Of a stretch of 8,464 bases of DNA, positions 1-6,207 are shown piece by piece (position 1 is the first letter of the stretch; every line of letters begins with the position of its first letter). Source of the DNA: Xanthobacteraceae bacterium (GTDB taxonomy: Bacteria > Pseudomonadota > Alphaproteobacteria > Rhizobiales > Xanthobacteraceae); NCBI GenBank assembly GCA_030043335.1, contig JASHXX010000043.1, positions 1 through 8,464 on the forward strand, read 5' to 3'. Made by a program: the position numbers and the translations under genes. The notes under the pieces were generated by a model. The model had not been told where the DNA came from. It worked only from the letters and a program-made list of their open reading frames with translations, and ran no database searches.

Positions 1-420
1 GCACCGATCCTTTGCGACGCGGAGATGGTGGCGCATGGCGTGACCCGTGCGCGGCTGCCGGCCGGCAACGAGGTGATCTGCACGCTCAACGATCCGCGCG
101 TAGCGGCGCTGGCGGAAAGACTCGGCACCACGCGCTCGGCGGCGGCGCTCGAGCTTTGGCTCGACCGGCTCGCCGGCGCGGTCGTCGCCATCGGCAACGC
201 GCCGACCGCGTTGTTCCATCTTCTCGATCTCATCGACGCCGGCGCGCCCAAGCCGGCGGCGATATTGGGCATTCCGGTCGGCTTCGTCGGCGCCGCCAAA
301 GCAAAGGCGGCGCTCGCCGCCGACCCGCGCGGCGTGCCGTTCCTGATCGTGCGCGGGCGCATCGGCGGCAGCGCCATGACCGCCGCCGCCGTCAACGCGC
401 TGGCGAGGCCCGGCCTGTGA
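1..420 (+). CDS. cobH: Precorrin-8X methylmutase CobH, 3' part (5' end outside window)
   Basis: CobH moves the methyl group from C11 to C12 of precorrin-8X to give hydrogenobyrinic acid, a cytoplasmic step late in aerobic corrin-ring assembly. The frame is open from base 1 and ends at TGA 418-420, giving 139 C-terminal residues. It begins with [19 protein letters not shown] and continues with [11 protein letters not shown], then a Gly/Ala-rich segment with [21 protein letters not shown] and a C-terminal [17 protein letters not shown]. These are hallmarks of the CobH/CbiC family in its second half. The full protein is about 210 residues in the family, so about 70 N-terminal residues, including the region of the catalytic histidine, lie upstream of the window. 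The start cannot be seen; the internal ATG at 25 is not a plausible start because homology continues upstream of it. Its stop overlaps the GTG start of cobI, suggesting translational coupling. Confidence 0.95.
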   Translation, partial: APILCDAEMVAHGVTRARLPAGNEVICTLNDPRVAALAERLGTTRSAAALELWLDRLAGAVVAIGNAPTALFHLLDLIDAGAPKPAAILGIPVGFVGAAKAKAALAADPRGVPFLIVRGRIGGSAMTAAAVNALARPGL

Positions 421-1163
421 GCGGCGTCAAATCAAATAGCGCCGGAAAGCTATTCGGCGTCGGCGTCGGCCCGGGCGATCCCGAGCTGATGACGCTCAAG
501 GCGGCGCGCGCGCTCGGCGAGGCCGACGTGATCGCGCATTTTGCCAAGGCCGGCCACGCCAGCCATTCGCGCGCTATCGCGGCGCGCCACCTGCGCGCCG
601 GCATCACCGAGCTGCCGCTCCACTATCCGGTCACGACCGAACTGCCGAAATGCAGCAACGAATATCGCGATGCGATCCGCAGCTTCTATGACGGCGCGGC
701 CGCCGCGATCACCACGCATCTCGAAGCCGGCCGCAACGTCGCGGTGATCTGCGCCGGCGATCCGCTGTTCTACGGCTCCTACATGCATCTGCACGCGCGG
801 CTGGCGCCGCGGTTTGCGACCGAGATCGTCGCCGGGGTCACCGGCATGTCGGGCTGCTGGTCGGCGGCCGGAATGCCGATCGCGCAGGGCGACGATATTT
901 TCACGGTGCTGCCGGCGACATTGCCGGAAAGCGAGTTGGCGCGGCGGCTCGCCGACGCCGATGCTGCCGTGGTGATGAAGGTCGGCCGGCACCTGTCGAA
1001 GCTGCGGCGCGCGCTTCGATGCAGCGGCCGCCTTGACCGCGCTATCTATGTCGAGCGCGGCACCACGGCCGACGCCGTCACGATCCCGCTCGCCGCCAAG
1101 CCCGACGATGAGGCGCCCTACTTCGCCGTGGTACTCGTGCCGGGCTGGGAGGGACGGCCATGA
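417..1163 (+). CDS. cobI: Precorrin-2 C20-methyltransferase CobI
   Basis: CobI uses SAM to methylate C20 of precorrin-2, giving precorrin-3A, the first committed step of the corrin branch. The protein has 248 residues, usual for the family. Tetrapyrrole-methylase signatures are visible: [20 protein letters not shown] near residues 14-33, and the SAM-loop motif GDPLFYGSY at about 114-122, with YVERGT and a terminal VVLVPGWE later. I chose GTG at 417-419, which overlaps the cobH stop (GTGA), because a GAGG Shine-Dalgarno-like site (405-408) lies 8 bases upstream and because the family starts only a few residues before the GVGPGDP motif. The open frame reaches back to an ATG at 12, but that part is only the shifted reading of cobH. 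The stop overlaps the cobJ start (ATGA). Distinction from the anaerobic CbiL (cobalt-precorrin-2 substrate) rests on the CobH-I-J context. Confidence 0.95.
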   Translation: MSGVKSNSAGKLFGVGVGPGDPELMTLKAARALGEADVIAHFAKAGHASHSRAIAARHLRAGITELPLHYPVTTELPKCSNEYRDAIRSFYDGAAAAITTHLEAGRNVAVICAGDPLFYGSYMHLHARLAPRFATEIVAGVTGMSGCWSAAGMPIAQGDDIFTVLPATLPESELARRLADADAAVVMKVGRHLSKLRRALRCSGRLDRAIYVERGTTADAVTIPLAAKPDDEAPYFAVVLVPGWEGRP

Positions 1164-1924
1164 CCGGGCATCTCGCTGTCGTCGGGCTGGGGCCGGGCGA
1201 CGCCCGCTTTCTCACGGCGGAGGCCGAAGATGCGCTTGCCTCCGCGCAGGCGCTTTACGGCTACGCGCCCTATCTCGACCGCGTAGCGGCGCGGGCCGGA
1301 CAGAGCCGCCATGCCTCCGAGAACCGCGAGGAACCGACGCGCGCGGCCGCCGCGCTTCGTCATGCCACGCAAGGCGCGCGCGTCGCAATCGTCTCCGGCG
1401 GCGATCCCGGGGTCTTCGCCATGGCCGCGGCGATCTGCGAAACGATCGAAACCGGCCCGGAAAGCTGGCGCGCTCTCGACCTTACGATCGTCCCCGGCAT
1501 TACCGCGATGCTCGCCGTCGCGGCGCGGATCGGCGCTCCGCTCGGGCATGATTTCTGCGCGCTGTCGCTGTCCGACAATCTCAAGCCGTGGGAGCTGATC
1601 GAGCGGCGGCTCGATGCGGCGGCGGGCGCCGGCTTCGTGCTCGCGCTTTATAATCCGGTGTCGCGGACGCGGCGGTGGCAGCTTGGCAGCGCGCTCGAAC
1701 GCCTGCGCCGCCACCTGCCGGCGTCGACGCCCGTGGTCTTCGGCCGCGCGGTTGGACGCCCGGACGAACGCGTCAGCGTCGTCATGCTGGAGGCTGCCGA
1801 CGCCGCGCAGGCCGACATGGCGACGCTCGTCATCGTCGGCTCGCGCGAGACCCGCGTGATTGACCGCACCGGCCGCGGCCCGCTGGTCTACACGCCGCGC
1901 GCGGCCGCCGAGGTAAGCGCATGA
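1160..1924 (+). CDS. cobJ: Precorrin-3B C17-methyltransferase CobJ
   Basis: CobJ methylates C17 of precorrin-3B with SAM and drives the ring contraction that produces precorrin-4. The 254-residue protein matches the usual length of the single-domain enzyme. It shows VVGLGPGD at residues 7-14, the family segment ALYGYAPYLDRV, SGGDPGVFAMAAA around 79-90, VPGITAMLAVAARIGAPLGHDF, and LYNPVSRTRRWQL. The ATG at 1160 overlaps the cobI stop and is preceded by a strong GGGAGGGA site at 1147-1154. The 3' end runs 37 bp past the stop codon of cobK, which is on the other strand, so the two genes converge and overlap at 1888-1924. No extra CbiG or ferredoxin-like domain is fused to it, unlike some CobJ/CbiH homologues. 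The oxygen-dependent formation of precorrin-3B (CobG or CobZ) must be encoded elsewhere. Confidence 0.95.
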   Translation: MTGHLAVVGLGPGDARFLTAEAEDALASAQALYGYAPYLDRVAARAGQSRHASENREEPTRAAAALRHATQGARVAIVSGGDPGVFAMAAAICETIETGPESWRALDLTIVPGITAMLAVAARIGAPLGHDFCALSLSDNLKPWELIERRLDAAAGAGFVLALYNPVSRTRRWQLGSALERLRRHLPASTPVVFGRAVGRPDERVSVVMLEAADAAQADMATLVIVGSRETRVIDRTGRGPLVYTPRAAAEVSA

Positions 1925-2652
1925 TCGAGCCAGGCGATCACGGCCTCGATGGTCTCCACCGCGACCGCCGCGGACGCCGGCGGCCGGCGCAGCAAGATCA
2001 CCGCGATGCCCAGCGCTCGGGCCACCGCGATCTTGCCGTAGGTCGCGGTGCCGCCGCTGTTCTTCGCAACGACCACCTCGATGCCGTGCGCCCGCATCAA
2101 CGCGCCATCCTCGGCTTCGCCGAACGGCCCGCGGCCGGTTACGTAGATCACTTGCGGCAGAGCGAGCGGCGGATCGACCGGATCGACGCTGCGAACGAGA
2201 TAGTGATGCTGCGGCGCGTCCGCGAAAGGCGCGAGCTCGTTGCGTCCAAGCGTGACGAAGACCCGCCGCGGCGCCATCCCGATGGCATTTACCGCCTCGC
2301 GAACGTCACTCACTTCCGTCCACCGGTCGCCCGCGACCGTGACCCAGGGCGGACGCCGCAGCGCCAGGAGCGGCACGCCAGCGTGGCGTGCCGCCGCGAC
2401 AGCATTCGCCGAGATCGCGGCGGCAAAGGGATGCGTCGCATCAATCAGCGCGCCGATCCCTTCCCTGGCCAAATAATCCGCGAGTCCGAGGGCGCCGCCG
2501 AAGCCGCCGATCCGCACCGGCACCGGCTGCCGCGCCGGCGAAGCGGTCCGACCGGCGAGCGAGAGCATGACCGTCAGGCCTGGGCGCTCGGCGAGCCGTT
2601 CGGCCAACAGCCGCGCTTCCGCCGTACCGCCGAGAATGAGGACGCGTGCCAT
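1888..2652 (-). CDS. cobK: Precorrin-6A reductase CobK
   Basis: CobK reduces precorrin-6A (now called 6x) to precorrin-6B (6y) with NADPH. The 254-residue product begins MARVLILGGTAEARLLAERL, the classic CobK/CbiJ opening with the GGTAEAR motif at 8-14, followed by SLAGRT (31-36), RIGGFGG (47-53) and DATHPFA (71-77). Later VFVTLGRNELAPF, VTGRGPF and VVAKNSGGTATYGKIAVARALGI fit the substrate and nucleotide-binding halves of the family. The start at 2652 is fixed by this N-terminus and by AGGAGG on the minus strand at 2662-2657, 4 bases upstream. The frame remains open to an ATG at 2919, but the extra 89 residues are the antisense of cobL and have no family match. It is the only gene between cobJ and cobL and is antisense to that + strand run: its first two bases overlap cobL and its last 37 overlap cobJ, so its promoter must lie inside cobL. 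Confidence 0.93.
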   Translation of the reverse strand: MARVLILGGTAEARLLAERLAERPGLTVMLSLAGRTASPARQPVPVRIGGFGGALGLADYLAREGIGALIDATHPFAAAISANAVAAARHAGVPLLALRRPPWVTVAGDRWTEVSDVREAVNAIGMAPRRVFVTLGRNELAPFADAPQHHYLVRSVDPVDPPLALPQVIYVTGRGPFGEAEDGALMRAHGIEVVVAKNSGGTATYGKIAVARALGIAVILLRRPPASAAVAVETIEAVIAWLDHALTSAAARGV

Positions 2653-2662
2653 GCCGCCTCCT
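2638..2662. promoter_or_regulatory. Back-to-back ribosome binding sites of the cobK/cobL shared start
   Basis: The two divergent genes begin in the same CATG (2650-2653). On the + strand GAGGA (2638-2642) sits 8 bases before the cobL ATG and lies inside the cobK coding region. On the - strand AGGAGG (2662-2657) sits 4 bases before the cobK ATG and lies inside cobL codons 3-4. Both sites support the chosen starts. There is no intergenic DNA, so neither gene can have a promoter outside the other's coding sequence. I saw no convincing -35/-10 pair nearby. Confidence 0.75.
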
Positions 2663-3898
2663 GATGCGTTCAGCCGCGACACTGCCGCAACGCCGCGCTG
2701 GCTGTCCATCGTCGGCATTGGCGAAGACGGCGTCGCCGGCCTGAGCGCGACGGCGCGCGGGCTGATTGCCGCCGCCGACATCGTATTCGGCGGCGACCGC
2801 CATATCGATCTTGCCGCCTCGCTCATCTGCAAGGAAAAGCGGCCGTGGCCGAGCCCGTTCGACGGTGCAATTGACGATGTGCTGCGGCATCGCGGCCGCC
2901 CGGTTTGCGTGCTCGCCACCGGCGATCCGTTCCACTACGGCGTCGGCGCCGCGCTGGCGCGCCGCATCGACGCGCGTGAGATGAATGTCTTGCCGGCGCC
3001 GTCAGCCTTCAGCTTGGCGGCGGCGCGGCTCGGCTGGCCGCTGCAGCAAACGGTGCTCATGTCGGTGCACGGCCGCGACCTCGATCTGGTGCGTCCGCAT
3101 CTACAACCCGGCTCGCGCATTCTGGCGCTGACCTCCGACAGCGAGGGGCCCGCCGCGCTGGCGAAGCTTTTGGCGATGTGCGGCTTCGGTGGCTCGCGGC
3201 TCACGGTGTTTGAAACGCTCGGCGGCCAGCGCGAGCGCGCCCGCTGCACCACCGCCGCTTGCTTCGATCTCGGCAGCGTCGACCCGCTCAACACCGTGGC
3301 CATCGAAGTCGAGGCGGCGGCGGATGCGCGCGTCATTGCGCGCGCCCCCGGGCTCGCCGATGCGCTGTTCGAGCATGACGGCCAGATCACCAAACGCGAG
3401 ATCCGCGCAGTGACGCTGTCCGCGCTGGCGCCGCGCCGCGGCGAGCTGTTGTGGGACGTCGGCGCCGGCGCCGGCTCGGTGGCGATCGAATGGATGCTTG
3501 CCGATACGAGCCTGCGCGCGGTGGCGATCGAAAAACGCCCGGAACGGATCGGGCGCATCCGCCGCAACGCCGCCGCCTTCGGCGTGCCCGGCCTCGAGAT
3601 CGTCGAAGGAACAGCACCCGCTGCGCTTTCCAAGCTGCCGCGACCCCACGCCATCTTCATCGGCGGCGGCGTCACCGATTCCGGCGTGCTCGATGCGACG
3701 ATCAGTGCGTTGAACCCAAATGGCCGCCTGGTGGTCAACGCAGTCACGCTCGAAGGCGAAGCGCAGCTCCTCGCCCGCCACGCGACGCTCGGCGGCGAAT
3801 TGATCCGGATCTCGATCGCCCGCTCCGGCACGATTGGCGCCAAGGCCGGCTGGCGCGCCGCGTTGCCGGTGACGCAATGGGTCTGGACCAAACCATGA
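2651..3898 (+). CDS. cobL: Precorrin-6Y C5,15-methyltransferase (decarboxylating) CobL
   Basis: CobL methylates C5 and C15 of precorrin-6B and decarboxylates the ring C acetate side chain, yielding precorrin-8. The 415-residue protein is the fused form with two methyltransferase domains. The N-terminal CbiE-like domain (about 17-215) has WLSIVGIGEDGVAGLS, VFGGDRHI and the SAM loop GDPFHYGVG from 91. The C-terminal CbiT-like domain (about 235-415) has the entry FEHDGQITKREIRAVTLSAL and a class I SAM site, DVGAGAGSVAIEW, beginning at D269, then FIGGGVTDSG and LVVNAVTLE. The ATG at 2651 has a GAGGA site at 2638-2642, 8 bases upstream. The frame stays open to an ATG at 2567, but those extra residues are the antisense of cobK. 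The start therefore overlaps the cobK start inside the palindrome CATG. The stop overlaps the start of cobE (ATGA), continuing the coupled + strand run. Confidence 0.95.
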   Translation: MPPPDAFSRDTAATPRWLSIVGIGEDGVAGLSATARGLIAAADIVFGGDRHIDLAASLICKEKRPWPSPFDGAIDDVLRHRGRPVCVLATGDPFHYGVGAALARRIDAREMNVLPAPSAFSLAAARLGWPLQQTVLMSVHGRDLDLVRPHLQPGSRILALTSDSEGPAALAKLLAMCGFGGSRLTVFETLGGQRERARCTTAACFDLGSVDPLNTVAIEVEAAADARVIARAPGLADALFEHDGQITKREIRAVTLSALAPRRGELLWDVGAGAGSVAIEWMLADTSLRAVAIEKRPERIGRIRRNAAAFGVPGLEIVEGTAPAALSKLPRPHAIFIGGGVTDSGVLDATISALNPNGRLVVNAVTLEGEAQLLARHATLGGELIRISIARSGTIGAKAGWRAALPVTQWVWTKP

Positions 3899-4281
3899 TC
3901 GTCGCCGGCGTGGGCTGCAGGCGGGGCGCATCGGCTTCCGACGTCGAAGCAGCGATTCGCGCGGCACTCGCGCGCGCCAACGTTGCGGCAAGCGCGCTCG
4001 ACGCCGTCGCCACGATCGCCAGCAAGAGCGCCGAGGCGGGCATCAGAGCAGCAGCGGAAAAACTCGGCGTCGCCCTGGTTGCGGTGTCGGAGGCCGAGAT
4101 CAAGGCCGCAACCGATCGCATCGAGACCCGCTCGGCGCGCGTGCTCATGCTCATCGGCGTTCCCGCGGTTGCTGAAGCGGCGGCGCTCGCTGCCGCCGGA
4201 CCCGCCGCGCGACTCATCACCCCGCGCCTAATGATGGGCGCGGCAACCTGCGCGCTCGCGGCCTCGGGAGCCGCGCCATGA
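3895..4281 (+). CDS. cobE: Cobalamin biosynthesis protein CobE (CbiG C-terminal domain type)
   Basis: This 128-residue protein matches CobE, the stand-alone equivalent of the C-terminal domain of CbiG. CobE is needed for the aerobic pathway in Pseudomonas denitrificans, but its exact role is not settled; it may bind or hand on a corrin intermediate. Visible family marks are the opening [12 protein letters not shown] (residues 2-13), the [21 protein letters not shown] segment, and [11 protein letters not shown] followed by a short C-terminus with [16 protein letters not shown]. The chosen ATG at 3895 overlaps the cobL stop (ATGA), as elsewhere in the run. An in-frame ATG at 3877 would add six residues (MGLDQT); neither start has a strong ribosome binding site, so the start is the weakest part of this call. 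The CbiG N-terminal domain, which opens the delta-lactone in the anaerobic route, is absent here. The stop overlaps the cobM start. Confidence 0.88.
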   Translation: MIVAGVGCRRGASASDVEAAIRAALARANVAASALDAVATIASKSAEAGIRAAAEKLGVALVAVSEAEIKAATDRIETRSARVLMLIGVPAVAEAAALAAAGPAARLITPRLMMGAATCALAASGAAP

Positions 4282-5039
4282 GCGTGCATTTCATCGGCGC
4301 CGGCCCGGGCGCGGCCGATCTCATCACCGTGCGCGGCCGCGATCTGATCGCACGCTGCCCGGTCTGCCTCTATGCCGGCTCGCTCGTGCCCCGCGAATTG
4401 CTCGCTTATTGTCCGCCCGGCGCCCGCATCGTCGACACCGCGCCGCTGTCGCTCGATGAGATCGATGCCGAATTCGCCGCCGCGTATGCCGCTGGCCAAG
4501 ACGTGGCGCGGCTTCATTCCGGCGACCTTTCGATCTATAGCGCGCTCGCCGAACAGCTGCGCCGCCTGCAGCGGCGCGGCATCCCCTATACGCTCACGCC
4601 CGGCGTGCCGGCCTTTGCCGCGGCAGCGGCGGCTTTGGCGTGCGAGCTGACGGTCCCCGAAGTGGCACAGAGCGTCGTGCTCACGCGCGTCGGCGGACGC
4701 GCCTCGCGCATGCCCGAACGCGAGAGGCTGGCGACATTTGCCGCAAGCGGCGCGACGCTCGTCATCCATCTCGCGATCCACGCCATTGACACCATCGTCA
4801 ACGAGCTCGTCCCTTACTACGGCGCCGAGTGTGCGGCCGCGGTCGTGGTGCAAGCCAGCTCGCCGGCGGAGCGCATCCTGCGCGGCAGGCTCTGCGACAT
4901 TGCCGCGAAAATTTCCGCCGAACGCATCGAACGCACGGCGCTCATTCTGGTCGGCCCGGCGCTCGCCGCGCAAGATTTTCGCGACAGCGCGCTCTATGGC
5001 GCGGACTATCGCCGCCGCTTCCGGGAGGGCGCCAGTTGA
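4278..5039 (+). CDS. cobM: Precorrin-4 C11-methyltransferase CobM
   Basis: CobM methylates C11 of precorrin-4 with SAM to give precorrin-5. The 253-residue protein is the usual length. It shows [18 protein letters not shown] at the N-terminus (GAGPG at 7-11), [20 protein letters not shown], then [20 protein letters not shown] with the SAM loop at 82-88, [17 protein letters not shown], and [15 protein letters not shown], followed by LVIHLAIH and [17 protein letters not shown]. The GDLS form of the loop, rather than GDPS, is as I recall usual in rhizobial and pseudomonad CobM, so it is not taken as a defect. The ATG at 4278 overlaps the cobE stop. The gene ends 8 bp short of the stop of cbiD on the opposite strand, with no terminator hairpin between them. 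It is the last gene of the overlapping + strand run. Confidence 0.95.
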   Translation: MSVHFIGAGPGAADLITVRGRDLIARCPVCLYAGSLVPRELLAYCPPGARIVDTAPLSLDEIDAEFAAAYAAGQDVARLHSGDLSIYSALAEQLRRLQRRGIPYTLTPGVPAFAAAAAALACELTVPEVAQSVVLTRVGGRASRMPERERLATFAASGATLVIHLAIHAIDTIVNELVPYYGAECAAAVVVQASSPAERILRGRLCDIAAKISAERIERTALILVGPALAAQDFRDSALYGADYRRRFREGAS

Positions 5040-5047
5040 GGCGACGC

Positions 5048-6142
5048 TCAGGCGGACTGAAATGGCGCGCGGCCGACCAGCGTTTGATCGCGGTCGAACA
5101 GTGCGATCTCGACGGCAATGCCGCGGCCCTTGACCAGGCGCGCCGCCGTCCGCTGCGCCGCGCGCGCGACTTCGTCGCCGAGCGCGATCTTTTCCACTTG
5201 CGCCAGCGCAAAAGCTTCCGCCGCCGTGTTTGCCGTCATGATCCGTTGGCAGAGTTTTTCCGATCCGCCGGCGGCGCGGGTGAAACTTGCCAGCTGCGCC
5301 TGATCGACGACGCCGCGCTTGGAATGAAGATCGGTGAGTCCCTGCGCCAGCTTGGTCATTTTCGCTACGCCGCCAGCGATGGTGACGCGCGGCACCGGGT
5401 GCGTGCGCAGATATTTGAGCATGCCGCCAACGAAATCGCCCATGTCGATCAGGGCGATCTCCGCCAAGCCGTAAAGCCTCTGCACCGCGGCTTCCGAGCC
5501 GGCGCCGGTTGCGCCGGCGATGTGGGTGAGCCCGGCGGCGCGCGCGACGTCGACGCCGCGATGGATCGTATGGATCCACGCCGCGCACGAATAGGGCACG
5601 ACGATCCCGGTGGTGCCGAGGATCGACAAGCCGCCGACAATGCCGAGGCGGCCGTTGAGCGTCCTCGCCGCCATCGCCTCGCCGCCGGGAATGGCGATCT
5701 CGACCTCGGCATCGGCCGCGCATCCCGCGGCGGCGGCGACCTCGGCGATACCGGCGGCGATCATGCGCCGCGGCACCGGATTGATCGCCGGCTCGCCCGG
5801 CGGCACCGGCAGCCCGGGCCGCGTCACCGTGCCGACACCCTCGCCGGCCCGGAAGGTGACGCCAGCGCCCGGCGCGCCGGCGCGTACCGTCGCGAGGACG
5901 AGCGCCCCGTGGGTGACGTCTGGATCATCGCCGGCATCCTTGCTCACACCCGCGGTCGCGGCACTCGCGTCCCTGCGCGTCATCGCGAGCGCGAAGCTTG
6001 GGCGCTCGCCGCGCGGCAGCGTCACAGCGACCGGATCGGGGAATTCACCGCTCACAAGCGCCGCGAACGCCGCCTTCGCCGCCGCGGCGGCGCAGGTGCC
6101 GGTGGTCCAGCCCCGACGCAACGGGCGGTCCTCTCTGGCCAT
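5048..6142 (-). CDS. cbiD: Cobalt-precorrin-5B C1-methyltransferase CbiD
   Basis: CbiD transfers a methyl group to C1 of the corrin precursor after loss of the two-carbon unit. It is best known from the anaerobic pathway but is also annotated in many Rhizobiales. The 364-residue product starts MAREDRPLRRGWTTGTCAAA, matching the family's RxGxTTGTCAAAAAKAA opening, and continues with GVGTVTRPGLPVPPGEPAINPVPRRMI, GIVGGLSILGTTGIVVPYS, and AGATGAGSEAAVQRLYGL before a C-terminal VEIALFDRDQTLVGRAP. The start at 6142 was preferred to an ATG at 6193 because it lies just before the conserved motif and has AGGA on the minus strand 6 bases upstream; the longer form would add 17 unmatched residues. It converges on cobM (8 bp) and diverges from cobB (65 bp). 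No CobF, the usual aerobic C1 methyltransferase, is visible in the window, so CbiD probably does this step. Its substrate here may be metal-free. Confidence 0.93.
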   Translation of the reverse strand: MAREDRPLRRGWTTGTCAAAAAKAAFAALVSGEFPDPVAVTLPRGERPSFALAMTRRDASAATAGVSKDAGDDPDVTHGALVLATVRAGAPGAGVTFRAGEGVGTVTRPGLPVPPGEPAINPVPRRMIAAGIAEVAAAAGCAADAEVEIAIPGGEAMAARTLNGRLGIVGGLSILGTTGIVVPYSCAAWIHTIHRGVDVARAAGLTHIAGATGAGSEAAVQRLYGLAEIALIDMGDFVGGMLKYLRTHPVPRVTIAGGVAKMTKLAQGLTDLHSKRGVVDQAQLASFTRAAGGSEKLCQRIMTANTAAEAFALAQVEKIALGDEVARAAQRTAARLVKGRGIAVEIALFDRDQTLVGRAPFQSA

Positions 6143-6207
6143 GCTTTTTCCTTTAGTCCTTCCTTTAGTGCCGAGCGGCGCGATCGTCATCACCGGAGGC
6201 CGCTGCC
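6143..6207. other. 65-bp divergent intergenic region between cbiD and cobB
   Basis: This is the largest non-coding gap in the cob region and the only place in the window where a promoter for cbiD or cobB could lie outside a gene. It holds the cbiD ribosome binding site with its duplicated 9-mer (6149-6169) and the cobB GGAGG (6195-6199). I could not find a convincing -35/-10 pair on either strand, nor a cobalamin riboswitch, for which the space is too short. Confidence 0.6.
6149..6169 (-). repeat. Two direct copies of a 9-bp ribosome-binding-like sequence before cbiD
   Basis: The 9-mer TCCTTTAGT occurs at 6149-6157 and again at 6161-6169, with a 12-base period; read on the minus strand each copy is ACTAAAGGA. 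The proximal copy gives an AGGA 6 bases before the cbiD ATG and serves well as a ribosome binding site. The distal copy is 18 bases from the start, too far for direct use. This A+T-rich patch stands out in the G+C-rich window. It may be a small tandem duplication or a site for a regulator; the sequence does not decide between these. Confidence 0.55.

Noticed and set aside
12..416. N-terminal extension of cobI back to an ATG at 12
   Set aside because: These residues are the frame-shifted reading of cobH; the CobI family begins near the GVGPGDP motif, and the GTG at 417 has a ribosome binding site.
1870..1907. 8-bp inverted repeat (CGGCCGCG at 1870-1877, CGCGGCCG at 1900-1907) near the cobJ/cobK 3' overlap as a bidirectional terminator
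   Set aside because: The arms are generic GC-rich palindromic words, the loop is 22 bases, there is no T-tract on either side, and both arms lie within cobJ codons.
2653..2919. N-terminal extension of cobK to an upstream ATG at 2919
   Set aside because: The added 89 residues are antisense to cobL and match nothing; MARVLILGGTAEA with AGGAGG upstream is the proper start.
4521..4541. CobM SAM loop GDLSIYS instead of GDPS as a possible defect
   Set aside because: This variant is, as I recall, normal in rhizobial and pseudomonad CobM, and the rest of the protein is intact.
5037..5050. TGAG/CTCA inverted repeat between cobM and cbiD as a terminator
   Set aside because: The 4-bp symmetry largely follows from the two convergent TGA stop codons and has no T-tract.
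3744..5723. A 659-codon minus-strand open frame across cobL, cobE, cobM and cbiD
   Set aside because: It is rich in Arg/Ala/Gly without recognisable motifs and lies antisense to cobL, cobE and cobM and in another frame of cbiD. Long shadow frames are expected in DNA this rich in G+C.
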